Assembly: GCA_938023515.1 (NCBI GenBank)
Contig: CALJDR010000082.1
Location: 1 to 47,132, forward strand
Source: an uncultured Flavobacteriales bacterium
GTDB lineage: Bacteria > Bacteroidota > Bacteroidia > Flavobacteriales > UBA1820
Reading direction: 5' to 3'
DNA length: 47,132 nt
Part shown: positions 27,322 through 34,912 of the stretch, one piece after another
Layout of the letters: each line of letters opens with the position of its first letter
Position numbering within the stretch: position 1 is the first letter of the stretch
Translations under genes and position numbers: made by a program
Notes under the pieces: model-generated
What the model was told of the DNA's origin: nothing
Databases searched by the model: none
The model's input: the letters and a program-made list of their open reading frames with translations, nothing else

Positions 27322-29115
27322 TTACAGGCGGACCGTCACATTGTCTATACAAAAATAGGCCGGGTTGTTTAGGGCCGGGGTGCCGAGGAATTCATTGGTG
27401 TCGGAACTTTCCATGCTGAATCGCAGGGAATGGACTTTTCCCAGCGGGAGCAGGTTTACTTTCGACCATTCTTTGACGATCCCCGGTGCATCGGCCGTGC
27501 GGAAATCGGCCAGGTAGAATTCTACGCGGCCCACTTCGGTGCCGTCGGCTTTTACACCCGTTACGATGAGTTTACACCATGATTTGAGGGCGTAAGAGAA
27601 GGGCGCTGTCATCAGGGAACTTCCGTTTTCCATGTCGAGCACGGCGAAGGTGTTATTGTTCACCCACAGGTGGTCGAATACTTTTTCCGTATCCGCGGTT
27701 TCAAAAGCGATCTGGGCGTTGATGTAGCTCATACCCCCGCTGGTCGATTCGTAACATACCGCGAAGTATTCCGAGCCGCCGTAGCCGCCTTTCCCCGTTC
27801 CCGGGTCGGAATAGTAAACGCTCGAATGGTTGAGCACCCCGCTGGTGGTCATATCGTTGTAATTTGATCCCCAGAAGCCTCCCCCGATGCGGTGGTAATC
27901 GTAGCTGGCCGGTTGGTAAGCCCCTTTGTTGAGCGAAAAAACAAGGCCAGTAGCGGCGTCGGTGTACGGGGCGTAATTTGTATTCTTCCCGTCGACATTG
28001 TCCCCGAACGGAGAGTCGGCCAGGAATTTGCTTTGCCCACTCGATACGATGTCCTCGAAATCGGCGGTTTTCAGGGTATAATTCTGCATGGGAACATTCA
28101 CTGCGATGTTTTTGGTGTAATAACTTCCGGCTGCCAGCGTGGCATTGGCCGGGAATTCCTGTTGCCCCCGGTCGGTTTCCACCCGGACAGTCGCCCCGGA
28201 CAGAATAGCCGGCGCAGCGACCATGTAAACGGTTACTGATTCCCCGGCGGACAGCGTAAATCCGTCCTTGCAATTCAGCACGATGCTCGATGCGGGCCGG
28301 ACGACTGCCATATTTCCCGTTTCGGCATCTACCTGGAAATCCCCTGCAATGGGCTGTGTCCCTGCGTCGAGCGCGATACGGTCTATCCGCAGCGGGCTTG
28401 AGGTAGCATTGGTCACCTCGTATTTGAGCAGGGCGAAAAGGTGCTGGAAATCGAATTGAAGCGATGCGGACATTTCGTCGTTGTTGGCCGTGCCGTCGGG
28501 CAGGGTAAGGGTAGTCGATGCGTAGAGTATATCCATCCCCGGAAGATGCCCGAAGTCGCTTTTTCCGGGCTGCGTCTGTTCATTGGGCAGCGAGAAGGGG
28601 AATTTTTTATTCCAGCCGCTATAGTTTACAAATGGTTTTTCTTCGCTGTGCGGATAGTACGCATAGAAATTACGGGTGTTTTCCGGATAGGAACTGCTCA
28701 CCTTCCAGTGGAAGCCGAAGAATTCGTAGTCTCCGTCTGCATGTCCTTCAGGGGCCTGGAATTTGGCGGCGGCCCCGTCTGCCTGATGGGCCGCCAGGGC
28801 GAAATTGATCAGTTCTTTGCGTTTGGTCAGGTATTTCCCGGGATTTCCGTCCCTTTCTTTCCGGTAACTGGCGCTTACGCCCTCGGCATAGACGGCAATG
28901 CTGTCATTGAGTTTCCAGGACAGCGAATGGTCGTTTTCCAGCGAAGTACGGCTGGCGGGGAATTGTTGTCCCGAAACCGAAAGGTCGAGGGCGATGTAGC
29001 GGTCGGTCCCGTCTTCCGGCAGGCCTGTGCGGTCTCCGTTTTCCTGTTTGCTGCAACTGGCGGCGAGCAGTCCCGCCACTATGGCGAGTCCTGCGAGGGA
29101 AAGTTTCGTTTTCAT
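27322..29115 (-). CDS. Fimbrillin-like lipoprotein with DUF4465-like C-terminal domain, under cobalamin riboswitch
   Basis: A 597-residue predicted surface lipoprotein. The signal peptide ends in lipobox LLAASC with lipid-attachment Cys21. The N-terminal half (about 40-340) has fimbrillin-family features: SRTSLENDHSLSWKLNDSIAVYAEG-like strands, then a beta-rich region ending near a SAGESVTVYMVAAP segment. The C-terminal half (about 350-597) resembles DUF4465: a DFEDI start, a Gly-rich FWGSNYNDMTTSG core, and a CIDNVTV end. The start is at 29115 because the upstream in-frame ATG at 29166 overlaps the small peptide gene and lacks a signal peptide. With the 42-residue peptide 13 bases upstream, it is expressed behind a cobalamin riboswitch, so a cobamide-related surface role is likely (inference). 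BtuG and BtuH are known cobamide-binding lipoproteins in this phylum; I cannot tell whether this is related. Confidence 0.8.
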   Translation of the reverse strand: MKTKLSLAGLAIVAGLLAASCSKQENGDRTGLPEDGTDRYIALDLSVSGQQFPASRTSLENDHSLSWKLNDSIAVYAEGVSASYRKERDGNPGKYLTKRKELINFALAAHQADGAAAKFQAPEGHADGDYEFFGFHWKVSSSYPENTRNFYAYYPHSEEKPFVNYSGWNKKFPFSLPNEQTQPGKSDFGHLPGMDILYASTTLTLPDGTANNDEMSASLQFDFQHLFALLKYEVTNATSSPLRIDRIALDAGTQPIAGDFQVDAETGNMAVVRPASSIVLNCKDGFTLSAGESVTVYMVAAPAILSGATVRVETDRGQQEFPANATLAAGSYYTKNIAVNVPMQNYTLKTADFEDIVSSGQSKFLADSPFGDNVDGKNTNYAPYTDAATGLVFSLNKGAYQPASYDYHRIGGGFWGSNYNDMTTSGVLNHSSVYYSDPGTGKGGYGGSEYFAVCYESTSGGMSYINAQIAFETADTEKVFDHLWVNNNTFAVLDMENGSSLMTAPFSYALKSWCKLIVTGVKADGTEVGRVEFYLADFRTADAPGIVKEWSKVNLLPLGKVHSLRFSMESSDTNEFLGTPALNNPAYFCIDNVTVRL

Positions 29116-29128
29116 TTCTTTCTCCCGG

Positions 29129-29257
29129 TTAAAAACCGCCTCCCGGGTTCCATGGGTTCGTACCACCTGTGGCGGCGAAGCCCTGTTCTACGGCTACCTC
29201 CACGATAGTGATGGAAGGGGCCTGGTAAATTTCTTTGTGAGATGTGTTTTTTTCCAT
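29129..29257 (-). CDS. 42-residue peptide between riboswitch and lipoprotein gene
   Basis: A short frame beginning MEKNTSHKEIYQAPSITIVEV and ending GGTNPWNPGGGF. It has no signal peptide. Its centre, VEQGFAATGG, is of a kind I have seen in small Bacteroidales proteins (recollection, unchecked). The longer open frame upstream (to 29404) runs through the leader and is not needed. It ends 13 bases before the lipoprotein start, so the two are likely co-transcribed. The function is unknown. Confidence 0.65.
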   Translation of the reverse strand: MEKNTSHKEIYQAPSITIVEVAVEQGFAATGGTNPWNPGGGF

Positions 29258-29419
29258 ATCTGTTTGGTTTAAAGTGAATTGATTTTTAAAAATCCAAACA
29301 GAAGAAAAGACGGCGGCGGGAAAAATGCACCAATAGCCACTGGAAAATGTCCGTGCAAAAACAGGCGTGAAAAAATATCCGCAGATCCGGCTCGTTCTCC
29401 GCAAGCGTCAAATCTTCTG

Positions 29420-29605
29420 ATTATGCAGTGGCAGGTCTTCTGACTTACTCCTGTCCGACACCTTCCCAGCCCCGAAGGCCAGTGGTTATAAAGAATCGGA
29501 CAACATATCTCCTTGCGGAGAAAAGAGTTTACAGCAGCGGGAACTGTTGCCGATTTGCACGGCATTCCCTTTTCATTCCGTGGCCAGGATATGACCAGCG
29601 GAAAC
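29420..29605 (-). ncRNA. Cobalamin riboswitch
   Basis: Read on the minus strand, the leader contains the conserved cobalamin aptamer core: GGGAATgccGTGCAAATC, then AACAGTTCCCGCTGCTGT, a variable arm, CTGGCC...GGGCTGGGAAGG, a further arm, and the B12-box end GACCTGCCACTG (CAGTGGC on the plus strand at 29426-29432). The order and spacing match Bacteroidota cobalamin riboswitches. These usually repress B12 uptake or synthesis genes when adenosylcobalamin is present. About 160 bases separate it from the 42-residue peptide gene; I do not see an obvious terminator there, so control may be at translation. The exact outer boundaries (P1) are approximate. Confidence 0.92.
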
Positions 29606-29615
29606 CATTGCGGGG

Positions 29616-29623
29616 TAAAAGTA
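29616..29623 (-). promoter_or_regulatory. Possible -7 promoter box upstream of the riboswitch
   Basis: TACTTTTA on the minus strand is one mismatch from TAnnTTTG and sits just before the aptamer. No -33 box is seen. A promoter is expected here because the upstream operon ends in a terminator at 29705-29740. Confidence 0.35.
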
Positions 29624-29704
29624 AGGAGATTTTTTTGATTGGGGAAAAATGCAGCGGATAAAAAGGGGAAAACTGATATTAACAGTATAAAAATCATGGG
29701 GTTA

Positions 29705-29740
29705 AATAAAAATCCGGCCCTGTCGGAAGACAGGGCCGGA
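29705..29740 (-). terminator. Terminator of the GH9/deacetylase/acyltransferase operon
   Basis: Perfect 12-base stem (TCCGGCCCTGTC / GACAGGGCCGGA, loop GGAA) followed on the minus strand by ATTTTTATTT. Confidence 0.88.
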
Positions 29741-29764
29741 TCGATCCGAACGTTCGGATATTGT

Positions 29765-31591
29765 TTATTTAGCCTCGGCCTGTTTCCTGCCCATTTCCTG
29801 CATGGAGGAAAGGTAGAACGAAAGGCTGGCCGTACCGTCCATAGTCGGCTCGTTGGTCGAGTAGTCGCCATAGTCGTCGTGGTACACGCACATGCTTGTC
29901 TGGAACGGAGCATATACGTCTTCTTTGGACAGGCGAACACCGATCTGCTGGTTGTAGATGCTCAGATATACCGGGCCGTCCACCAGTCCGCCGGGCGTGG
30001 CAGCCAGTTTCTTGCCGCCGTCGCGGTACGAAGTATGCGGATCGTCCGGATAATCTCCCCACGAAGGCATTCCGACAATCATCGAAGTCCCCCACGGGTT
30101 GCAACCGAACAGCCAGTCGCGCAGCGAAGCTTCCATTTCGGCGAATTCTTTCGAGCCGGTAAGCTGCTCGTACAGGCGGCACTGGGTGATGGCGGCTACC
30201 ACGAGATTGTTGGAGCACCAGATGAACGGAACGCCGTTGAGGAACGGGTTGGTTTCTCCGCGTTTCAGGATGCCTTCGAGGCCTTTCTTCATGTAAGCGA
30301 TGACCGTGTCGCGCTCAGCGCCTTTGGCGTTCTGTGCCACAAAGTAATGGCCCAGGTTCACGAACGGATACCACTGGTAATGGTTGGCCGTATCGGCCCC
30401 CATCCAAGGAGTTACAGGCTCCATGCCTGCGTATTTGATCGCATCGGCCAAATATTCGCCTCCCTGGCCCAGGTAATCGAGCTGGATGGCGGCCAGTTCC
30501 ATATCGTCCGCCCAGCTGTCCTCGGCGTAGATATATGGGGATACAACGCTGGCTGTCTGCTGAGCGCCCGGTTTGGTCTGGGCGAATTCGTAGGCATCCT
30601 TGGCTTTCTCTTGGAGTTTGGCGGCGTATTCGGGATCGTATTCACGCATAATCTGAGCACCCAAAGCAAAGGTCGAAGCGAACTTGCCTGCCGTGCTGGA
30701 TACGCCGGTGGTGTTGTTCATGAACTTGCCCCGTACCTGAGGTACGCCCGTCACCTGATATACAGGGCGGTCGGGAGTCTTACGGCCGTAGCGGGCCGGG
30801 TCGTTGGCCGGATAGCGGAAACCGATATGGTCGCGGTCATCGGCGATCTGGTTGAACATCACGTTCTTTTCCGGGTTCATTTTAAGCGCCCAGTCCAGAC
30901 CCCAGCGGATCTCATCGATAATGTCGGGAATCCCGTTGGCACCCGGCATACCGTTGGCATCGTACTGGTCGCCGAAAGCGCCCGGGTTATTCTGGTAAGC
31001 GAACATCATCTGGAAGATCGCGTTGAGCGAAGTGGTGGAGTACTGCAGGTAATCGGTGGCATCGTGCCAGCCGCCCACTACGTCCACATGCTTGCCGTCC
31101 ATGCGCCGGATGTCGGATACGATGAAACCGTCGTCCAGATGGCAGGAATCCTGAGTATACGGGTTCCATCCGCAACGCTGCTGACGCATATAGTTCAGCA
31201 GGAAGTCGGCCGTCCCGTCGTATACGTTGGTGCCGATCTTGAAATAGGGGGATTTCACGCCGCCGGCTTCAATGTAGTAAGTACCTGGGGTTTGGAAGGC
31301 GGAGAAGTTCAGGCGAACCGTGTTGTTGAACTGTTCCCAGGCGCCAAAATCCTTTTCGACCTTGAATTTTCCCGCGGTTTTGCCCGTGGCGGAATCTTTT
31401 ACCTCAAAATTCTTGATTTCGATGAATTTTTTAGCGTATGCCGAATCCTGGATCAGGAATACGGCTACTTTGTCGGATTGGGGAAGGTATCCCAACTGGT
31501 TGATGCGGATCCAGCCGGTCACCTTCGGGCCGCCGCAGGCGGCCAGTAATATCCCGCATAGCAGGACGGTGGCAAATAATGCTTTTTTCAT
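29765..31591 (-). CDS. GH9-family glycoside hydrolase lipoprotein
   Basis: 608 residues with lipobox LLAAC (Cys19). An N-terminal CelD_N-type Ig domain (about 25-120) is followed by the (alpha/alpha)6 GH9 barrel. The catalytic region GGWHDATDY (H176, D177, D180) replaces the more usual DAGDY pattern but keeps both Asp. The C-terminal proton donor is Glu581 in DYSTNEPT. GH9 enzymes are mainly endoglucanases, but some are exo-beta-D-glucosaminidases of chitin/chitosan pathways. It is the last of three genes on the minus strand, behind a deacetylase and a NagX-like acyltransferase, which hints at an amino-sugar glycan (inference). It is likely anchored in the outer membrane or periplasmic. Confidence 0.85.
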   Translation of the reverse strand: MKKALFATVLLCGILLAACGGPKVTGWIRINQLGYLPQSDKVAVFLIQDSAYAKKFIEIKNFEVKDSATGKTAGKFKVEKDFGAWEQFNNTVRLNFSAFQTPGTYYIEAGGVKSPYFKIGTNVYDGTADFLLNYMRQQRCGWNPYTQDSCHLDDGFIVSDIRRMDGKHVDVVGGWHDATDYLQYSTTSLNAIFQMMFAYQNNPGAFGDQYDANGMPGANGIPDIIDEIRWGLDWALKMNPEKNVMFNQIADDRDHIGFRYPANDPARYGRKTPDRPVYQVTGVPQVRGKFMNNTTGVSSTAGKFASTFALGAQIMREYDPEYAAKLQEKAKDAYEFAQTKPGAQQTASVVSPYIYAEDSWADDMELAAIQLDYLGQGGEYLADAIKYAGMEPVTPWMGADTANHYQWYPFVNLGHYFVAQNAKGAERDTVIAYMKKGLEGILKRGETNPFLNGVPFIWCSNNLVVAAITQCRLYEQLTGSKEFAEMEASLRDWLFGCNPWGTSMIVGMPSWGDYPDDPHTSYRDGGKKLAATPGGLVDGPVYLSIYNQQIGVRLSKEDVYAPFQTSMCVYHDDYGDYSTNEPTMDGTASLSFYLSSMQEMGRKQAEAK

Positions 31592-31617
31592 TGTTTGTCG
31601 ATAGTATTATAAAGTGG

Positions 31618-32409
31618 TTATTTCTTTTTTAATTTGATTTGGTCGGTGATGGGAACGAACTCGTACCCGCGGGATTGGAGTTCGGTGATCAGTTCGTCGA
31701 GCCGGTCGTAGAATTTGTCTGTGCGCCGGGGGTCTACCCCGAAGTGTACCATCAGCATAAATCCGTTCAGACCGTCCGGCTGATCCTGTTCGTATTTCAG
31801 GATACGGTCGTAGATGGTCTGGCTGGAGAGGTAATTTTTGGCGTCGGGCGTCGTATAGTCGGCATTGGAGCTGGTGCCCGGGGAAAAGTTGACCAGCTGT
31901 ACGCCCAGTTCGTTCGCCCAGACAGCGGTCTGCGCGTTGTAATATTCGTACGGGGGTATCATGAACGGAGCATTTTTGAGCTTGATGCCGAACTTGGCCA
32001 TTTCGCCGTAGTTGTCCATAATATCTTTATATACCTGTATCTTGTCTACCAGCAGGCTGTCCCGTTTTTCCCAGGCGCACCATAAAAGATGTTTGTCCGA
32101 GTGGGGGCCCAGGTAATGCCCGTCTTTTTTCAGGGCCTTTACCATAGGGGCACACGCGGGTATGCGGTAAAAATTACCCGTAAAAAAGAACGCCCCTTTG
32201 ATATTGTGTTTTTTGAGGGTGGACTTGATCGTTTCGTAGCCGTCCACGAATCCGTCGGACGTAAAGACCAGCGTGATCTTTTTCTGAGAACGGTCCGCCC
32301 GGTTGATTCCGCCTTCCACCCATGTCATGGCATCGGCATTCTCTACTTTGGACTTTTGCGCCCAAAGGCCCAGAGGAAGCAGGAGTAACAGAAGAAAAAT
32401 TTTTTTCAT
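31618..32409 (-). CDS. CE4/NodB-type polysaccharide deacetylase-like protein with altered motif 1
   Basis: 263 residues, signal peptide about 1-18. The NodB fold is shown by a KITLVFTSDG strand, the metal-binding pair H103-SDK-H107 and a PPYEYYN loop. The usual motif TFDDG reads FTSDG (49-53): the metal Asp52 is kept, but the catalytic-base Asp is Ser51. The enzyme may be inactive, bind rather than cleave, or use another base. It sits 26 bases upstream of the GH9 gene and 13 bases after the acyltransferase gene, so all three are co-transcribed. The substrate is unknown; N- or O-acetyl groups on a polysaccharide are expected from the family. Confidence 0.8.
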   Translation of the reverse strand: MKKIFLLLLLLPLGLWAQKSKVENADAMTWVEGGINRADRSQKKITLVFTSDGFVDGYETIKSTLKKHNIKGAFFFTGNFYRIPACAPMVKALKKDGHYLGPHSDKHLLWCAWEKRDSLLVDKIQVYKDIMDNYGEMAKFGIKLKNAPFMIPPYEYYNAQTAVWANELGVQLVNFSPGTSSNADYTTPDAKNYLSSQTIYDRILKYEQDQPDGLNGFMLMVHFGVDPRRTDKFYDRLDELITELQSRGYEFVPITDQIKLKKK

Positions 32410-32422
32410 ACGGATGAAAGAC

Positions 32423-33610
32423 TTAGAGTTTTATGAATATTTTTTTCACGTATAGGATCCGTGCGATCAGCCAGAACAAAACGATGTAGAAAATGGCGAA
32501 GAACAGCGAGGCCAACCGCAGATCGTCCGTAAAGATCGAACCAAGCGGAATGAAAATGGTTTTGAACAAAAACGGCTGCATGGAGATCATGCCCCCGTCG
32601 TACGGTACTTTTATCATCGCGAGCGTCTTGGCCACCAATCCCGCCAATACGAAGATGAACAGCGGGTTCATCCCGAATACGAGTGCCGGGTTAGTCCACC
32701 GGTCTTTGTGTTTTACATCTATAATATAGATGAACATGCCCAGCAGGATGGACGCCCAGCCGCAGGAAAAGAGCACGTACGAACTGGTCCACATCGGTTT
32801 GTTGATGGGGAATGCGTAATCCCACGCTAAAGCGATCATTACCCCGATAGCGCCCCAGAACATCAATTGCTGGCTCACTTTCAGTTTGTCCTGGTTCATG
32901 GCGATGCAACGGCCGGCCATATAACCCAGGATGATGTTCACCATCGACGGCAGGGTGGAGAGCAGGCCTTCAGGATCGAATACTTCCCCGTATCCTTTAT
33001 ACATATGTGCGGCGCCCAGTACCCAAAGGTCGAAACGCTGGGCGGCATTGCCGGTGAGTTCCATAAAGCCCTCGCCGGTATAGAAGATATGCAACAACCC
33101 CCAATAACCCAGCAGGATGACTGCCGCGGCGATCAGAATGTATTTTACTTTTTTAAGTCCGAGGATAAGCAGCCCGGTCAGGCCGTAGGCCAACCCGATG
33201 CGGGGCAGCACGCCCATGATGCGGATCGTCTCCAGGTTTTTCATCGAGGGGAAAGAAAACTCGATGCCCAGGAAACTATGCGGCGCCATTTCTATCGGGA
33301 TGTTAAAGAAAGGGTACCAGGCCAAAAGGAATCCCACCAGATAGATCATCACGGCACGGACGATCACCTTTTTTCCCAGGCCGCCGGCGAATTTATGATC
33401 GGCTTTACTGAATACGAACCACATGGAAGCCCCTACGATGAACATGAAGAAGGGGAACACCAGGTCGGTGGGTGTACACCCGCTCCAGGGAGCATGTTTT
33501 AACGGAGGGTAGATAGCGCCCCACGTGCCGGGATTGTTTACCATGATCATCATTGCGACGGTGAGCCCCCGCAGTACGTCGATGGACTTTATGCGCTCTT
33601 TCTTTTCCAT
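32423..33610 (-). CDS. NagX/HGSNAT-like membrane acyltransferase (DUF5009/DUF1624 type)
   Basis: A 395-residue inner-membrane protein with about 10-11 helices. The N-terminus KSIDVLRGLTVAMMIMVNNPG (residues 8-28) is typical of this family, followed by PTDLVFPFFMFIVGASM. Human HGSNAT acetylates the glucosamine end of heparan sulfate across the lysosomal membrane; bacterial NagX genes occur in GlcNAc/chitin pathways. It is the first gene of the operon that also encodes a deacetylase-like protein and GH9 hydrolase, so it may acetylate periplasmic glucosamine or oligosaccharides (inference). A 5' hairpin and promoter lie 36-66 bases upstream. Confidence 0.82.
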   Translation of the reverse strand: MEKKERIKSIDVLRGLTVAMMIMVNNPGTWGAIYPPLKHAPWSGCTPTDLVFPFFMFIVGASMWFVFSKADHKFAGGLGKKVIVRAVMIYLVGFLLAWYPFFNIPIEMAPHSFLGIEFSFPSMKNLETIRIMGVLPRIGLAYGLTGLLILGLKKVKYILIAAAVILLGYWGLLHIFYTGEGFMELTGNAAQRFDLWVLGAAHMYKGYGEVFDPEGLLSTLPSMVNIILGYMAGRCIAMNQDKLKVSQQLMFWGAIGVMIALAWDYAFPINKPMWTSSYVLFSCGWASILLGMFIYIIDVKHKDRWTNPALVFGMNPLFIFVLAGLVAKTLAMIKVPYDGGMISMQPFLFKTIFIPLGSIFTDDLRLASLFFAIFYIVLFWLIARILYVKKIFIKL

Positions 33611-33645
33611 TTTTTTCTCGGTAGGATATATTAGGAATTCCGTAT

Positions 33646-33664
33646 GAGTGTCCGGGGGACACTC
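33646..33664 (-). promoter_or_regulatory. Perfect inverted repeat at the predicted transcription start
   Basis: GAGTGTCC-GGG-GGACACTC, eight paired bases with a three-base loop. It overlaps the transcription start predicted from the adjacent -7 box, so it could be an operator or a 5'-end mRNA hairpin for the acyltransferase operon. Confidence 0.6.
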
Positions 33665-33668
33665 CGGG

Positions 33669-33676
33669 CAAATTTA
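33669..33676 (-). promoter_or_regulatory. -7 promoter box TAAATTTG of the acyltransferase operon
   Basis: On the minus strand TAAATTTG matches TAnnTTTG exactly. Transcription would start near 33662. The nearest CAAA on the plus strand (33704-33707) is farther than the usual -33 spacing. Confidence 0.55.
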
Positions 33677-33820
33677 GTTCTTTTATTGCAATAAATATCT
33701 GCACAAATGGAAATACTTGTGTGAAAATCCTGCCCGACCCTGTCGGATTGATATAAATATCTTCAAATGCGTGGGTAACTTAAAAAATCGTAAATTAGGC
33801 CGGGGAAAATCCTGCCGATT

Positions 33821-34522
33821 ATGAAAGATGTTACTGTTTTGTCTTCCAATCCTTTGTGGATCGAGGCCCTGAGAGAGTTTTTCGGGGAGATACCCGATTT
33901 CTCCGTGTCCGAGTCTTTTCCGGATTTTTCCCAGTGGCTGTCCGTCAGCCGGCCTCAGGCAGATGTTCTCTTCATCGATGACAGGATAGTATCCCGTGCG
34001 GATTTTCTCCCCCTGCTAAAGACCTCGATAGAGAACATTCCTCCGGTAGTCGTTATATCGGCCGATGGGGAATATGCCGCTAAAAGCTATGAAGTCCCGG
34101 TAGTATTCGATTATCTGGTGATGCCATGCAGTCCTGAGCGGTTTTTCCTTTGCCTGGAGCGCTTGAAGAGGCAGTTTTCGATTCATTATAGAAACTCTGT
34201 TCCCCATTCCCAAAAGGAGTACACCTTTATAAAGGCAAACAAAAAATATCTTCGGCTGCCGTTTGAGGATATCTATTATGTAGAAAGCGTAAAGGACTAT
34301 ATTAAAATCGTCTGCGAAAAGAAAAGTTACCTCGTCTATAATACGCTTGGGAATTTTACCGCGTCCCTGCCTGCCGAGCGGTTTGTACGAATACACCGTT
34401 CCTATATGGTGGCCATTGATAAGATAGACTGGTTCGACGGTAATCAGGTCGAGATAATGGGCGTCAGGCTTCCTATCACCCGGAAATATTTTGCTGAGAG
34501 TCCGCTTAAAAATTTCAGATAA
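33821..34522 (+). CDS. LytTR-family transcriptional regulator with degenerate receiver domain
   Basis: 233 residues. The N-terminal receiver-like domain (1-118) keeps an Asp pair at 53-54 at the phosphorylation position. The N-terminal acidic pair is replaced by S8-S9 (VLSSNP), and the conserved Lys before Pro is Met101 (DYLVMPCSP). It is therefore probably not a normal phosphorylated receiver. The C-terminal LytTR DNA-binding domain (about 133-230) is well preserved: DIYYVESVKDYIKI, then RIHRSYMVAIDKI and RLPITRKY. No histidine kinase is adjacent. The gene is more AT-rich than genes to its left. It lies directly upstream of a large AT-rich intergenic region and a SusC/SusD operon that it may control (inference). 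Confidence 0.88.
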   Translation: MKDVTVLSSNPLWIEALREFFGEIPDFSVSESFPDFSQWLSVSRPQADVLFIDDRIVSRADFLPLLKTSIENIPPVVVISADGEYAAKSYEVPVVFDYLVMPCSPERFFLCLERLKRQFSIHYRNSVPHSQKEYTFIKANKKYLRLPFEDIYYVESVKDYIKIVCEKKSYLVYNTLGNFTASLPAERFVRIHRSYMVAIDKIDWFDGNQVEIMGVRLPITRKYFAESPLKNFR

Positions 34523-34531
34523 GTTTTATAG

Positions 34532-34563
34532 GGCAATATATTTGTCAAATATGCCTTGTTTTT
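34532..34563 (+). terminator. Weak terminator after the LytTR gene
   Basis: GGC-AAT-ATATTT / AAATAT-GCC with loop GTC and an AAT bulge, followed by TTGTTTTT. The stem is AT-rich, so efficiency is uncertain. Confidence 0.5.
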
Positions 34564-34663
34564 AGGGATTCATTTGTACACTGTCTTGTATTATTTTGGT
34601 TTTCAATTGTTTTTGTGTTTTGCTTTCCCTTTTGCCCCGTTTTGTATGTCATTGCAACAACCA

Positions 34664-34748
34664 TTTAACGATTTTAACATTTTAAAAAAGGAATGGGGGG
34701 ATACTTTAACGATGGTACAATAGTTAATTATTGTATTTAAAATGTTAA
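34664..34748. repeat. Cluster of GTTAA/TTAAC motifs, including two copies of TTTAACGAT
   Basis: The 390-base gap 34523-34912 holds no gene. Within it TTTAACGAT occurs at 34664-34672 and 34705-34713 (41 bases apart). Further TTAAC or GTTAA cores lie at 34674-34678, 34723-34727 and 34744-34748. Several resemble half-sites of LytTR-type binding repeats. They lie about 95-180 bases upstream of the predicted start of the next operon and just after a LytTR gene. The region is very AT-rich, so chance matches are possible. Confidence 0.4.
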
Positions 34749-34826
34749 TATTGATTTTTTGTCGAAAAAATACTTAAATTTTTAAGCACTGCGATCCTTA
34801 TGGTGTATTAATTACATTTTAAGATG

Positions 34827-34834
34827 TATCTTTG
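34827..34834 (+). promoter_or_regulatory. -7 promoter box TATCTTTG of the phosphoesterase-susCD operon
   Basis: An exact TAnnTTTG match 78 bases before the start codon at 34913. No good -33 box is seen, which would fit dependence on an activator. Confidence 0.6.
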
Positions 34835-34912
34835 CTCAGATGGTATTCTGTAAAGTGTTCATGGTTTGTTCAGAATATAGTCTGGTGTGTATTTTAACAT
34901 AAGTATAACACA

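Noticed and set aside
29269..29940. Minus-strand open frame across the riboswitch region
   Set aside because: Crosses a terminator and the conserved aptamer; the RNA structure explains this sequence.
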